The position numbers and the translations under genes were made by a program. DNA of 64,000 nt from Peromyscus leucopus (Eukaryota; Chordata; Mammalia; Rodentia; Cricetidae), in the NCBI RefSeq assembly GCF_004664715.2, contig NC_051068.1, positions 52,431,453 through 52,495,452 on the forward strand, read 5' to 3'. The notes under the pieces were generated by a model, which saw nothing but the letters and a program-made list of their open reading frames with translations, was not told where the DNA came from and made no database searches. Shown here in pieces: positions 21,681 through 34,540 of this stretch (within the stretch, counting starts at the first letter, position 1; each line of letters starts with the position of its first letter).

Positions 21681-23635
21681 TTGGAATTTTTATCTTGTAT
21701 TGTATTTTTCCTGGTTCTATAACAACTATGTTCACAACTAATTAGTCACGTTGGGACAGGAGGTCTTCTTATGCCCATGGAGGAGCCCTCTATACCATAA
21801 TATCAACCAGCACCAAAGCCATCATGGAGAGTCTGTGACCCACGGTTTTCTGCCAGCATAAACCAGAAATAAGAGCTAGTGAGAGATGATCTTCACCTAC
21901 AAAATGATTATCTACTTGGAAATGTTAGAAAAGATCTCTATTAGACAGTCCCTGATATTTTATAAAAACAAACACAAACAACAGTAGGCATTGTATAGAA
22001 GGTCACTGCAGAACTAAAAGCTTTCGTTTGATTATGCAATGGTTGTACATTACTTATTGATCAATTTCATATTTAAAATGTGTAATGATGTGTAGCTATA
22101 AGAAAGAACTAGTATATTAATTTGCAGATTTCATAGTTTAGATTTTGGAATTCATTTATCCAGTAATTCAAATGCCATACAATGGATTACAGGAATCTTT
22201 TGAGCAAGATAGAAAGGTACCTTGCTCTGCCTCTGTTTTCCATCTTATACCAGGGAATAGAAAACAGACTGTGATAAAGTGATCATCAGTGTAAAAATAA
22301 GAACTCTAAAGGAAAATTGTATAGAGCTATTGGCTTAGCATAAGGAGACTTGATTTTTTGAGATTACCTATAAAGGATATAAGGATAAATTATATATTTT
22401 CTGATATTTGAAAAGGGATTTGAAGTTAATTAGGGAGTAAGAATAATTGTGGACAGGAGACTTCCGCAGAAAGGAGATTAGCCTTGCCATAGCATATAAG
22501 GGAGAAGTCTTTGTCAAACGTAAAGAAGACTGCTAGGGGTCATCCTCAATGATTGGCAGGTTCCAGAGAGGAGACAAAGAGTAGGGCAAGGGAAGGGTTG
22601 AGCCAGGCCATGATGGTGGTAAAAATCTTGCAGCCTGACTAACCAGCAGTCAGAATGCTTCTTTATTTATTCGTAATTCAGTAATCAGGGATAGATTCAT
22701 GTTGTTCCAAAACATAGACAATGCCTTTTTGTTTCTGGATATGTGTTTAACTTTTTTTCTTACACATCTGGGGGTCATAAGTTTAGTTGCCATTGATAAA
22801 CCATGACAGAACAGAGTCACCTTTTGCAATCATTTTTATTCACCAACCCCATAACCAAATTTTTAAGTTATCTAGAGGCATACCCCACCTTGTTCTCAGG
22901 CTGCCACCTTTTGTGGCTTAAATGACTCTAGACAGAAAGAAAATCTCCAAGGTATCCTAGCAAAGTTTTCATGTCCAGAGCTCTGTATTATTAACTCTTA
23001 ATGGTCAGAGTGCCCAAGAAAAATCTTCAAGACAAAGCTTTAGCCATTACTATTTAAATTCTGGCATAATATACTGTTTACATTTTATATCTTCATAGAA
23101 TTTATTTCTATGTCTAATCCTGGCATTCTGTTGTTCCATGGTCATATGACATCACAGTGATTCTGCATGAGCTAGTTTTTCTAAGAAAGGAAGGTCCTCA
23201 CTCCTCATTCTTTTGTCATCTACCTACACCATTCTTTGTCCTTCAATATAACTCCCTGCATAGGATAGAGGTAAGTTCAGCTAGTCTAACTTTGTTTCTG
23301 TATATGCCACATAATCCCCTGAGTGTATTGTTGGAAAAGGCTTATAATCTTATCTGTGGCCAACTCCTCTAGCCCACTGAATCTTGTTGACCTTTTGAAG
23401 TTTACTTTGTTTTTATAATCTTGCTCCTGAGTAAGTATAGGAGATGTTTCCAGAATATCTCAGAGCTTCATGAAGAGATCTCTAGCTTCTCTAAGTATGT
23501 CACAACCTCCAAGGTATAAGAAAATCTTTCAAGTAGATAAGGATATCTCCATAAAAGTGGAAGGGATAGTGTGCTCAGGACTTTCCTGGGGAAACTTAAA
23601 AACAGTACTCCTGGGAGAAGGCATAAATGATTCAT
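21681..23635. other. Unique DNA, no recognised feature
   Basis: About 2 kb without a recognisable repeat or coding exon. GC content varies but no known family is evident. Confidence 0.5.
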
Positions 23636-23850
<215 letters not shown>

Positions 23851-24150
23851 TGATTAAATATCCCCAAGTTGCACAAATATTAAAAGGCCTTCCAAGCAGG
23901 CAAAATGTGGAGATCAAAACCAAAAGTGGCATGGCAGCCATCATGTGCTCAAATTTGCTTGATCTTTGTCAAGCAGCTGTATTGGCTTTATGACTTTTGC
24001 CATTCCCATTAGATATGGCTGTTTCAGAAGACTACTACTCCTGGGACCCCAAAAGCAATGAAAGTGTCTCTGTTGACTCTGATGTACAAAACTAACTGAC
24101 CAGGCAAGTCCACTTTATGTGGCATTGCTACATTGCTACCTACAAACAAT

Positions 24151-24327
24151 TATTGAATGCTTTTTTTTTTTTTTTTGGTTTTTCAAGACAGGATTTCTCT
24201 GTGTAGTTTTGGTGCCTGTCCTGGAACTCACTTGGTAGCCCAGGCTGGCCTCAAACTCACAGAGATCCACCTGGCTCTGCTGGGATTAAAGGTGTGCACC
24301 ACTGCCACCTGGCTATTGAATGCTTTT
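24151..24327 (-). mobile_element. B1 SINE, antisense, with target-site duplication
   Basis: Poly(T) then TTCAAGACAGGATTTCTCTG through TGGCCTCAAACTCACAGAG to GTGTGCACCACTGCCACC: a B1 in reverse complement, with a small deletion (CTCTGCTGGGATT). TATTGAATGCTTTT is repeated at 24151-24164 and 24314-24327. Confidence 0.95.
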
Positions 24328-24744
24328 AGATACCAATTCTATTCTAAAATTCATCTATTTACCAGATCAAATTATATCATCTAATTTAATTTGTCTCTGA
24401 GTAAAATAATTTTCTCCATTCAATTAATTTTCCAATCACATTAAAGTGGTTGTAGAATGCTTCCTCCTTTTTACTAGTTGATAACAAGTTAGATACTTGT
24501 AGTTGTCATGATTCATCACTATCCACTGGTTACTCATAAGTTATTTGATGTATTGACAATAAATAAATCATTCATTGGAGAGATTTTCATTATAGAGATA
24601 CAAAGTGGCATAATAATAATAATATAATTATATATTACTGTCCAGACTGTAGAACATTATCCATATGACCTTCTTAAATTCTAGAATCTAAAGGACTAGA
24701 GATAATAATTCAATTAGCTAAATAATCACACAAGCAAATTTAGC
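24328..24744. other. No recognised feature
   Basis: AT-rich DNA including a short (AAT)n stretch near 24612. Confidence 0.45.
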
Positions 24745-24960
24745 CAGGCTAGAGGGATAGTTCAGTGGTTAAGAGCACTTGCTATTTCAGAGGATCTGAG
24801 TTCATTTCCTCCACCCATTGCAGGTGTCTCAAAACCACCTGTAATTCCAACCTCAGGGGATCTGAAGCTCTCTCTAAGTCTCTGTGGGTACTTACACACA
24901 TGTGATGCACCAACATAATCTCAAGTGTACACATATAGACATAAAATAGATAAAAAATAA
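24745..24960 (+). mobile_element. B2/B3 SINE
   Basis: CCAGGCTAGAGGGATAGTTC, GTTAAGAGCACTTGCTATT and AGAGGATCTGAGTTC form the head, followed by CAAAACCACCTGTAATTCC and an ACACATG-rich tail ending ATAAAATAGATAAAAAATAA. Diverged from the young B2 copies. Confidence 0.8.
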
Positions 24961-26390
24961 TCAAGTCATATCAAATATAAGCATTTCCAGATATGAAAAC
25001 CAAGTATTGAAAAAAATGTACTTCTTGATTGGGCATAGGATAAAATGTTTTTATGAATGAAACAACCAACAAGAACATCCTGAGGAGAGAAAACTAAAGG
25101 CAATTATTGAAACCCCCAAATCAAAGGGTTTGGAAAGAAAAGAGAGAGGGATCTGGGAGAGCTGAGTCACAGCTCTGGATGGAGAAGAAGGCAGAAGGAG
25201 ACAACACTACACAGAACTTGTATCCCATGACAACGGATTAAACACACCCATAGGAAGCAGGGTAACAAAGTCAGGCTCCTATTTACATGTAGAGTATAGA
25301 TAAGAAACAGAACAGGAGAGCAGCTAAAGCGTGGACTGGAGTAGTTATTTCTGTGATGAAACAATAAACAACCAAACTGTGTTGTGGTGACTTAAGAATG
25401 TGTATATCTTGTTATTTTCAACAAGCAATCAAAAAGTGACTCCTTGGGTAGTCTGGAAAGACTTCCTCAGCATGAGTTGGCTATTCTACACTAGCTCTTT
25501 CATCCCAAAGAGGGCATTTCTCTGAGGTCAGATTTCCCTCAGCCAGTCTCAGCTGGAACTGTGTGCTTCAAACTGTGGGTGTTATGAACAGTGTGTTCAG
25601 CCTGTGGTTTTACTATCAAAGCTATTCTTAGCCTTTGACCACAAAGTAGTTACAGTTCTTCAAGCAGACTATAATTAATTACTTCTTACATGTTAGAATA
25701 TGAGAATACACTTTAAAGACAAAAATCTACTTAATAGTCACTCCGAAATACTACTATGTTTATTGAATCCAAGACAGGGAAATTTATAAGAGATCCAAAG
25801 GAAAAAGTTGACAAAAATAAGAAGAATGGTGTCATAAAAATAAGACAGTAAAATTAGTACTTTGCTTGTCAAATGTTTTAAATTATCTTTCCGTATTTCA
25901 AAATAAAATGTAGTGAAATCTTTGACAAGCTTGTGTTATTTTCATGTAGTTTTCTCTCCACTTTTCAAATGTGCAAGAATTGCTATTTTTTTCTGGTTAT
26001 TTGGCTACTAAGCAAACTATTGGCTTAAAAGTACTGAAGCATCAATAATATCAAAAATGCAAATTTTCTTCTCAAGCAGTTAGTAGGGTTAAAAAACAGA
26101 AAGGAGAATTTATTTGCTCAAACCACATACACATTCTTTACATAGCTTTGTGGACCTGATGAGGACTCAGTCTCTGTCTGGCTCTGTGACTTTGAGAAAA
26201 CAGGGGTCAATTTTACGCTGTAGATATCCTGATCACTGAATGGAAAAGGAGAATTACTCTGAATAGTGGCTCCCTTTTTTGGCATGTGGGACATGATCAT
26301 ATTGGTTGACTCAAGCAAAAGCCATCTTGAAATTCATGTGAATATCCAGTACAAAGAATTTTTTTTCTATTTTTTTCTGCTGGATATTCC
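24961..26390. other. Unique DNA, no recognised feature
   Basis: About 1.4 kb. The 25055-25160 part is purine-rich. No repeat family or exon is recognisable. Confidence 0.5.
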
Positions 26391-26720
26391 AGTGTGATTA
26401 ATGAGTTTCCAGTGACACTAGCCATTAGTGATGGCTACTCTTAATTGTCATACCTGGGAAGAGGGAACTCCCATTTAAGTATTGTTTCTATAAGATTTAC
26501 CTGTGGGAATGTCTTTGGGGCATTCTCTTGAATGCTAATTGATGGTGCAGCACACAGTGGGCTGTATCATCCCTAGGTAGGTGGGCCTGGGCTGTATACG
26601 AAAAGTAGCTAAACATGAGCCAGGGATCACTTAAGTAACCAATATTCCTTTATGATTCCTGCATCAATTTCCACCTTGAGTTCAACCTCAGCTTCCCTGG
26701 CTGAAGTTGAAACAAACACT
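26391..26720 (+). mobile_element. Diverged relative of the dispersed repeat at 6396
   Basis: GGTGCAGCACACAGTGGGC, GGTAGGTGGGCCTGGGCTG, GCTAAACATGAGCCAGGGATC and TATTCCTTTATGATTCCTGC follow the order seen in the 6396-6712 repeat and in related rodent sequences. Highly diverged, so the extent is approximate. Confidence 0.4.
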
Positions 26721-28576
26721 TTCATCTCTAAATTTCTATTGATCATAGTGTTTATCACAGAAAGCAAAATAGGAGACATGCTGAGACTCCTCCACACTGG
26801 AAGCATGTTTTTCTTTGTCATTTACTCGATAAATAACTAAAAATTCCCATATGTATTGCTAAAAATGATATTTTTCTTTTTTTCCTCTGATTTTTACTTT
26901 ATTTTCTTGTTATGAAATTTATTCCTTAATGATTTCTATCACATAATTCATTTTAAATGGACTTCTAAATATATGAACACATGCCAAACATTGCCAGAAG
27001 AGGCATTTTCTCACAGCATAGAGTTATGCACTCCAACAAGGGACATTAAACTTTACTTTTGTCACTACAGAATGCAGTAAACAAAAGTCTAAATTTCTAT
27101 GAGTTCCAGAGCAGTAAATACAAATCTCTTTGGTGGAGAATTTTCTTTACCATGGGACAAAAGTAGGTTTTTCTAGGATACTCCAAATGCACAACTGTTG
27201 AACAATTTGTAACTTGTTTACTTAGGAAATCACAATTCAGATACAGCATCTGGTTTTTCAGTGAGCTTTGGCTTTCCCCCCAATTTTCCATCTGTATTGA
27301 TTGAAGCTTAAGTCAATCAACTGCAGAACCAAAGGTCTCACAGCAAGACAGTGTCTGGTCCAAGAATAAAGGCCAAAAGCTGTCTTCAATAAGCAATGTA
27401 TTTTACATGTATTTTTATAAAGAGATATTATTATTTTAGTTATAGTCTTTGAAGTGTGGATTATTTCAGAACTGTCTTTGTTAAAAATTCTGCATTTGAC
27501 AAAAGATTGTGGTCATAATAGCCATCATTTTAGAGCATCTGCCGTAACACATGTCCAAGTAAGCAGCTTTAATATTCAACAGCATGGCTGTCTTTTGTAG
27601 GCATACATCCCATTTGGAAGAGGTTGCTACATAATCTACAACTCAAAATAATCCTCTGGCAGCATGTTCCTTTCACAAAGCAGGAAACACAGGATGTTGA
27701 GCAAGAAGCCTTGGGTTAAAACCAAGTACTGTCAGCACACAGCTCTGTAAGTTGACCTGGATCTTGAACTCCTGCAAGCTTGCTTAATATTGGCAAAATG
27801 AATTTTAAAATTATTTAATTCAAAGATTACTGTGCAATAATAACATATGCATGAAAGTATATTAAGTGACATGAAAACACTTGGCCATGTGCAGACAGTA
27901 GGGGTCATTAGACAACATTAACTTCATAAATTTACTGAATGCAGTGGACAAATAAATCATCAAGAACAAGTCCTACATAAAAAGTTAATACAGATTTAGT
28001 GCAGGACCATGTATATACCCATCAGTGACTCCATGTGTATCATGCTTTCTTGTGTATCTCTTGCAGAGGAAGTGGTTAATTCCAGATTATAGGTAGTTTC
28101 TTTTACATGCCCTAGCCTCCTTGCAATTAGATAGATCTTATTGAGTGGTTCAGGGAATGGAGGTTTTTGAAAAGGGAAGACATGATCTCAGATATTTCCA
28201 GATAGGAAGATTTGAGGCCTGAAACTCAATATTCCATTAGTTTTTCCCCCTTATGTTATTAGTCATCAATTTTTATGTAGAAAATCACCCCCACATTTTG
28301 CAGTTTAATACAGCATGTATTTGTCTCCACACTTCTGAAGACATGAATCCCCGTGAGGCAGTTTGCTCTGCTGCAGGGTTCTAGTTGATACTGTAGCAAA
28401 GGTGACAGCAGAGCCTGGAATCCCATCTGAAAGCTCATTTGGCAATGATTAATTTCTAATCCCACTTACAAGTCTATCAGCTAGATTTTGTGTCTTAGAA
28501 GTTGTAACCTAAAGTCTCAGTTCTTTTCTGGTTCTTAGCAAAAGGCTACCCTCTTTTATTGAACTTGAAAATAGCA
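26721..28576. other. Unique AT-rich DNA
   Basis: About 1.9 kb with no recognisable repeat, RNA gene or coding exon. Confidence 0.5.
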
Positions 28577-29060
28577 ACAAACTGTAGATGAATTTCTAAA
28601 CAGTCTTATTAGGTAAGAAACACAGACCCAAGAACAGAGGTGATAGCTGAAGAAATCAGAGCGATAGTCACGACTAGCTTTAGCTTACCACTAGCAGTAG
28701 CTTCCACAGAGAGCTTCCTCCTGCCTGACCAGTGTTTTTATTGCCTTCTGTTCCGCCTTTTCATTGGCTCTAAGCTCAGCCACATGGCTTCCTCATCACT
28801 GCCTGTCTATACAGACCTCCAGGTCTCTATGGTTGGTACTGAGATTAAAGGCTCATGTCATCACACTTGGCTGTGTCCTTGACCACACAGCGATTCTGCC
28901 TACCATGTGATCAGATTAAGGGCATGGGCTACCACCACCTGACTTCTGTTTATGACTTGCTTAGTGACTTTGTTGTGTGACCTCTGATCTCGAGGCAAAC
29001 TTTACTTATTAACATACAAATAAAACCACATTTTAGCACAATTAAAATATCACAACAAAC
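28577..29060 (-). mobile_element. Solo LTR with exact 6-bp target duplication
   Basis: LTR body 28583-29054 with TG...CA ends, bounded by ACAAAC at 28577-28582 and 29055-29060. The reverse complement begins TGTGATATTTTAATTGTGC and contains TATGTTAATAAGTAAAG. It includes B1-like pieces (CAGGTGGTGGTAGCCCATGCC) and GAGCCAATGAAAAGGCGG. Same family as 47371-47782 and related to 38868-39351. A 6-bp duplication fits the ERVK (class II) integration habit. Confidence 0.88.
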
Positions 29061-29305
29061 ATTATTAGTTTAATCTAGAGAGAAAATACAAAATACTTGA
29101 AAAATTAATAATGTTCAAGATATCTGGCATACTAAACCCAAATATTTAATGTGTTACATATTGTTAAGGAGTTCATATGTTTCTTATAAGATTAATTCCT
29201 CTGTTAATTAGTTAATCCTAGGGGATTTAGCTATCTTTCCTCTCTGTTAATTATAATAATGATAATGACATCAAAATCCAGTATTTATTCATCATCTACC
29301 ATGTA
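29061..29305. other. Spacer between two LTRs
   Basis: AT-rich, nothing recognised. Confidence 0.45.
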
Positions 29306-29672
29306 TTGGGCTGTAGTAGAAGTTTTTCTGTGTCCTGCCTAGACAGTTTTCTCAGCCGCTCAGAACCAAATAAGCACACAGAGGCTTATATTAATTAAAA
29401 CTGCTAGCTCAGGCTTACCACTGACTAACTATTACACTTAAATTCAGCCTATTTCTGTTAATCTATATGTCACCACATGTTCCATGGCTTTACCTGCCAT
29501 TACATGCTGCTCCCTGATGTCTCCTCACTCAGCCTTCCTCTTCCCAGAATTCTCCTTGTCTGCTTATCCCACCTATACTTCCTGCCTGGCTACTGGCCAA
29601 TCAGTATTTTATTTATCAACCATTCAGAGCAACACATATTCACAGCATACAGAATCACCCACAGCAATGGGC
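29306..29672 (-). mobile_element. Solo LTR (TGCTGTGG family)
   Basis: LTR body 29312-29666. In reverse complement it starts TGCTGTGGGTGATTCTG and contains GATAAATAAAATACTGATTGG, AGGAAGTATAGGTGGGA, GGCTTATATTAATTAAAAC on the plus strand, and ends CTTCTACTACA. The flanks TTGGGC and ATGGGC agree at five of six bases, a probable 6-bp target duplication. The 138-codon plus-strand frame overlapping it is chance translation. Confidence 0.85.
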
Positions 29673-30114
29673 ATTGTTCTACATATTTAAAATATGTTAT
29701 CTCACTTAATCTATATAAAAATATAGAACATTATTATTTGTTCTGGTTTTTGTTGAAGTTTAGAGAAATGAAGGAGATTACCCAAGAACAGAAAATTCTC
29801 GTGGAGCACATCAGCAGCACCCAAATCATTTACATTACTCCATATGACATGGTTGACACAGATATCCCAATACTACCCCCAAGTCTTTTATGACCTTTAC
29901 TTCTGAACCCACTACCTGCACTGAATCAGCAGTTCTACTTAGGCTGTCTATGGTCCAACTTTAAATCTCATATAGTGGAATATGATTTGCCCTCCAGAGT
30001 AACACAAACCACAAATTTTATTTTCTGTTCATTATCTATAAAGCCCCTAACTTAGGCAATTTTTATTTTAGTCCATTTGTGTTATGAAAACAGAGTGCCA
30101 CCAGGAGGTAATTG
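29673..30114. other. No recognised feature
   Basis: AT-rich unique DNA. Confidence 0.45.
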
Positions 30115-30540
30115 CTAAAACTGACTACTTAGCAAAACACCTGTCCATAACCAAAACAACTTGGGAGGAAAGATTTTATTCTACCTCACCGTTTATGGTC
30201 TATCATTAAGGGAAGTCGAGGTTAAAAACTCAAAGCAGGACCCTGCAGTCAGGGACAGAAGCAGAGACTGTGGAAGAATGCTGCTTACTGGCTTCTTCTT
30301 CATGACTTTCTCAGTTTGCTTCTCTAGACAACTCAGCACCACCTTCCTGGAGTTGGCACCACCCCCAGAGGGCAGGGCCCTAACACACCAATCTTTAATC
30401 AAGAAAATATCCCCACAACTTACCTACAGGCCAATTTTGTTGAGACATCATCTCAGCTAAGATTTCCTCTTCCCAACTGGCTCTAGCTTGTATCAAGTTG
30501 ACATCAACAAAAATAACAACCCACTAACTAGCACAATAAC
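30115..30540 (+). mobile_element. Rodent dispersed repeat, class unassigned
   Basis: Order of motifs: CAAAACAACTTGGGAGG, GATTTTATTCTACCTC, GGTCTATCATTAAGGGAAG, AGAATGCTGCTTACTGGC, GGCACCACCCCCAGAGGGC, CACCAATCTTTAATCAAGA, CTACAGGCCAATTTTG and CTCTAGCTTGTATCAAGTTG. I know this chain as a very common rodent repeat, apparently related to those at 51415 and 58875, but I do not trust a name from memory. Confidence 0.6.
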
Positions 30541-30830
30541 ATAGCAAGCTCTATATTAGGGTCTATGACTTCTCCAGCCATTATTTGGGCCATGACAGTA
30601 CCATACATAAATATTTCTCTTCTGGAATAGGCCTCAAATTCTAAGCAGAATGTGGTTGGTTACTCCATAAAAGTCTTGCCACTATTGCATCAGTGGGTAC
30701 ATATTGCCTGGAAGGTTGATACTGTAGTACGGAGAGTCGAGCATGGGCAAGACTATTGATGTTGTTTCTTTCCCAGAATCCCTCATAAAACCTCCTGGTA
30801 CTATGAAAGATAGCCAGAAGAAAAGTTTCT
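30541..30830 (-). mobile_element. Antisense L1/Lx-associated repeat fragment
   Basis: GTGGTTGGTTACTCCATAAAAG, TTGCCACTATTGCATCAGTGGG, CATATTGCCTGGAAGG and CCTGGTACTATGAAAGATAGC match the right-hand part of the family seen at 17121-17660. Confidence 0.55.
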
Positions 30831-31230
30831 TGTTGGTTTGAGATTGTTTTTTTTTATACCTTGCAGACAAGCTGTAGATCCATAACAATAAAGTAGCCAT
30901 GATTGGTTATCGACAGAAATGGCAATAGCCTGAGAAATCTCTGATCAATAACTCTAATGGAAGTATGTTATACCTGCTGCAAGTTTCATTTGATAGTCCG
31001 TGTCATTTGATAGTCCATGTCTTTTGGTACCTACACTGTCTACTTATGAAAGCTGACTGTGTTTTGAATTCTTTTTTTTTCAGTTGTGTTCCGAAACTAA
31101 CTTACTGACTAGTTGATTCTGTGAAATTTGTTCATACATATTTAGTTTAGTTGGCCCACTCACTAGCCTCTCCTCAATATTTTTATTTTTCCCCTTTTAC
31201 TTTATGCCATGTATGTCCTATTATCCCTCT
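30831..31230. other. No recognised feature
   Basis: Includes a short direct repeat, CATTTGATAGTCC, near 30987 and 31003, and a T run near 31071. No gene seen. Confidence 0.4.
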
Positions 31231-31417
31231 AATTACAGTTTTTTTTTTTTTTTTGTTTTTTCGAGACAGGGTTTCTCTGTGTAGCTTTGCGCCTTTTTCC
31301 TGGAGCTCACTTGGTAGCCCAGGCTGGCCTCAAACTCACAAAGATCCACCTGCCTCTGCCTCCCAAGTGCTGGGATTAAAGGCGTGCGCCACCACGCCCG
31401 GCAAATTACAGTTTTTT
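31231..31417 (-). mobile_element. B1 SINE, antisense, with target-site duplication
   Basis: Poly(T), TTTTTTCGAGACAGGG, GTAGCTTTGCGCC, CTGGCCTCAAACTCACAAAG and GGCGTGCGCCACCACGCC. AATTACAGTTTTTT is duplicated at 31231-31244 and 31404-31417. Intact CpGs indicate youth. Confidence 0.95.
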
Positions 31418-31570
31418 AACTGTACTGTGAAATAGCTTCCATGTGGCATTTTGTATATTGTTCCTGTGGGTGAACTCTCCATTTTACCCCTTGTTCTCCA
31501 CTTAGCTTCCAGGTATCTTTTCCACGTACATCTTTTTATCACTATTATTCTGCATCACAATATTTCTTTT

Positions 31571-31985
31571 ATCTGTAACTTATGCCCATCCCCTTAATAT
31601 GGTACCCACATCCAACAAAAAATTTTATCCCAGTCGCCTGGATTCTGCTCATATTCCTGATTAAAGAAACGAAATAGTAGGCATGAAGCTAAGATAGGAG
31701 AGAAAACACATAGTGTCTCTGTTCCTGTGCCTGTTGTTTCACTCAGTATAATTTTCTGTCTCTATCTCCTTACCTGTAAATTTCAGGATTTCATTTGTCC
31801 TCACTGGTAGGTAGCACTCCATGTGGATATCCCATATTTCTCTCATTCACTCATCTGTTGATGGTCATCTAGGTTGATTCCATTTTCAAGCTATTGAGAA
31901 TAGACCAGCATTGTACATAGCTGTGCAAGTGACCTTGTGGGAGACTGAAAAGTCTATTGAGTATGTACCCAGTACTTGTAGTTGA
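31571..31985 (-). mobile_element. Antisense LINE-1 ORF2 3' portion
   Basis: Landmarks: ACTCAGTATAATTTTCTG, GGTAGCACTCCATGTGG, CATCTGTTGATGGTCATC, TAGGTTGATTCCATTTTC and CATAGCTGTGCAAGTGACC, the standard antisense order for the end of L1 ORF2. It joins a sense L1 piece at about 31990. Confidence 0.75.
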
Positions 31986-31994
31986 CTGGTCAGA

Positions 31995-32290
31995 AGAGCT
32001 GGGAGTGAAATACTGAGTGTACATTCAAGAACATGACATCTATAATAACCCTGCTGACAATCAAGGCTCAGGGAAAGGTACAGAGGAAAAAGTGGAAAGA
32101 ATTAAGAAGCAGAGGAGGAAAAGGGATGCTGACATGGCTAACTGTAATCATAAAATTACAGCAGCTGTTGTGGTTCACACAAGAGGGGTGCAAGATAAAA
32201 ACTAATCCAAAATGAAAATGAGGCCGATGACCTCTAGGCTCCACCCCCTCCTGGGGAGCTCTTGCTAATGAACAGTAAATATAAAAAAAA
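31995..32290 (+). mobile_element. LINE-1 3' UTR fragment, sense
   Basis: CAAGAACATGACATCTATAA, GGCTCAGGGAAAGGTACAG, TGTAATCATAAAATTACAGC, AAGAGGGGTGCAAGATA and TCTAGGCTCCACCCCCTCC match the Lx-type L1 3' UTR order. It lacks the terminal part and poly(A). The 60-codon frames here are chance. Confidence 0.7.
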
Positions 32291-32756
32291 TTGCAAAGTC
32301 TCTGTGATATTATGCACTATGTACAGCTAATAGAAGCCAATAGAATAAATCGAAACTGCATACTAAATGGCCACCACCTCGCAGATGAGAATCCTTTGCC
32401 TTAAAGCTTTCTTTCATATTTAACTATTTTCTGATTCAAAAATGCATTTCCAATGCTGAAATGAGCACCTATGATTTCCCTAACAATGCTTTGGAATTTA
32501 GCAAAGATGGACTATGCTTACAATCCCTTATTAACATTCCCTCATAAATGATGAGATAAAAAGAAACTAGAAATTAACGGTTGCCTACATTTAATAAGTA
32601 GTCACTGTTTGACAGGAATTACTCAAAGAATTTCATATATGTTATCTAAGTTGATCTCCATAAGTATTCTTAAGATAGGCAGTTCCCTGTTCTGTCTTTC
32701 AAATAGAAACTTCCAGAATGAGGGAGGTTAAGTTACTTGCTAAAGGTAAAACAAAC
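32291..32756. other. No recognised feature
   Basis: Unique DNA without an evident repeat. Confidence 0.45.
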
Positions 32757-32876
32757 TCTCAAGTGAGATTTATTTTTTTGACCAGATTGGCCTCAAACTC
32801 AAAGACCCACCTACCTCTGCCTCCTAAGTGCTAGGAATCAAAGGTTTTTACCACCTGCCTGGCCCTCAAGTGAGAT
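32757..32876 (-). mobile_element. Short, diverged B1, antisense, with target-site duplication
   Basis: GACCAGATTGGCCTCAAACTC, CCTCTGCCTCCTAAGTGC and ACCACCTGCCTGG are a truncated B1. CTCAAGTGAGAT flanks it at about 32758-32769 and 32865-32876. Confidence 0.85.
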
Positions 32877-33745
32877 AATCACTGATTCTCAGGTTCCAGT
32901 CCCAGTTCTAAAATAATTTGCTATTTTTCTACTGAACTTTTTCTACTAGTGACCTTCCCAGACATGTTAAAGTTCCAATAATTTTGTAAAGTTACAGAAG
33001 ATCACATTAAAGAAAAAAAGAAGATATTCTCTTAGGTGTGCTCTCACCTTCTCCACTGTTAATCTACTTTTTGTTTTATCCACATCTCTGCTGACTGCTG
33101 GCGTGTTACCTACATATAGGCTTAATCTTGTCATTTATCTCTCAGGTACTTCTTACGTCTTCTTTAGAATAAAATCCAGAAAGTCCTTACGAGTGTCCTA
33201 CAGTGGTCAGTTCTGACTGCTCCCACCTCTACTCAGTCTCTGCACCATCTTCCTTCTCATCTCCCCACCCTGCAGAACATCCCTGGACTCCTTGTTGTCT
33301 CTTGAGAATCCTGCTCAGGGGTTTTCAGCCTGCCATTCATTCTTCATGATCCCTTGTCTTGATCTATCCACTCCTTGAAGATTTTGCTTAAATACCATTT
33401 TCTCAATGAGACTGTCTCTAAGCCCATTTTAAATTACAAGCCACGCCTACCTTTTCTTGACATCTGCATGTATTGCAGCCATCTGACATATCATAGTTCA
33501 TTCTTTATCTGTCTCTTTCTGTAAGAAATAAGACCCATTGTAGAAGAGATTACATTTGTCTATTTCATTTACTATCAAATTTCTAGTGCCTAGAACATTG
33601 TATTATATGCATTGGGTGCTAAATTAATCCTTAAATAAAGAAGTTTAAATGGAAAGCTGTTAAGATCAGAATGTGCATGATTATAATAGTATTATTTACT
33701 CTATTCTATCAACAAACTGGGAAAATATGCATTGGAACTGTAAGT
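32877..33745. other. No recognised feature
   Basis: About 0.9 kb of unique DNA. The 33230-33420 part is less AT-rich but shows no family or exon. Confidence 0.45.
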
Positions 33746-33946
33746 AAGAAATATGTTGGGCTGGAGAGATGGCTCAGCGGCTGTTCTTCCAGAGGTCTTG
33801 AGTTCAATTCCCGGCAACCACATGGTGGTGCTGGCTCACAACCATCTGTAATGAAATCTGGTGCCCTCTTCTGGCCTGCAGGTGTATATGCAGAGAGAAC
33901 ACTGTATACATAATAAATAAAGAAAGAAAAAGAAAAAGAAATATGT
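33746..33946 (+). mobile_element. B2 SINE with internal deletion and target-site duplication
   Basis: GGGCTGGAGAGATGGCTCAGCGG jumps to CTGTTCTTCCAGAGG, losing the usual GTTAAGAGCACTG block. It then continues to AACACTGTATACATAATAAATAAAG. AAGAAATATGT is duplicated at 33746-33756 and 33936-33946. The deletion lies between the A- and B-box regions. Confidence 0.93.
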
Positions 33947-34540
33947 CTGAACACACATGCAAAAATGATAGTAAACATAGTAAACGTAAGGTAAAGTTAA
34001 ATAAATAAAAGGGACAGAAAGCTTTCATATGTGTACACTCCAAAATTATTAACAGAATACACCGGAATGTGCAGAACAAAGATATAAGAACAACCCCCAA
34101 GATTATCTCAAATGTAAAGTGCTGCAAATAGAGTAACTAATAAAGTTACCAACACAAAATGTCATGTTCAGAACAATCAAGACTACAGAATCCTGGCTTC
34201 ATTGTTGCTGTCAGCCGAGAAGTAGAGGAAATGAAGTAAAATTTAACTGGTGTCACCGATGAACAGAGTGACAAGGAGACAGGGGAATAATAGCTCACAG
34301 TAATGAGTCATTCATATTTGAATTCATGCTCACTCTTTAGCAGCTTCACATTAAAATATGATGGAAAGAGATAAGGCAGTGAAATGAAGTCACATAAGGC
34401 TTTTTATGAGATTCTAACACGAACATCAGAGAAATCAGGAGTCAGAAAGAAGAGTGATCCTTAAGCAATTTGAGCAGACATGGATTTCTCGCATTGCTAG
34501 AAATAGAAAAGAAGGCAAGCACAAAAAGTGAACTGAGGTC
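33947..34540. other. No recognised feature
   Basis: Unique DNA leading into the CpG-richer segment. Confidence 0.45.

Noticed and set aside
29477..29893. 138-codon plus-strand open frame
   Set aside because: Most of it is antisense translation of a solo LTR. It continues into flanking unique DNA by chance.
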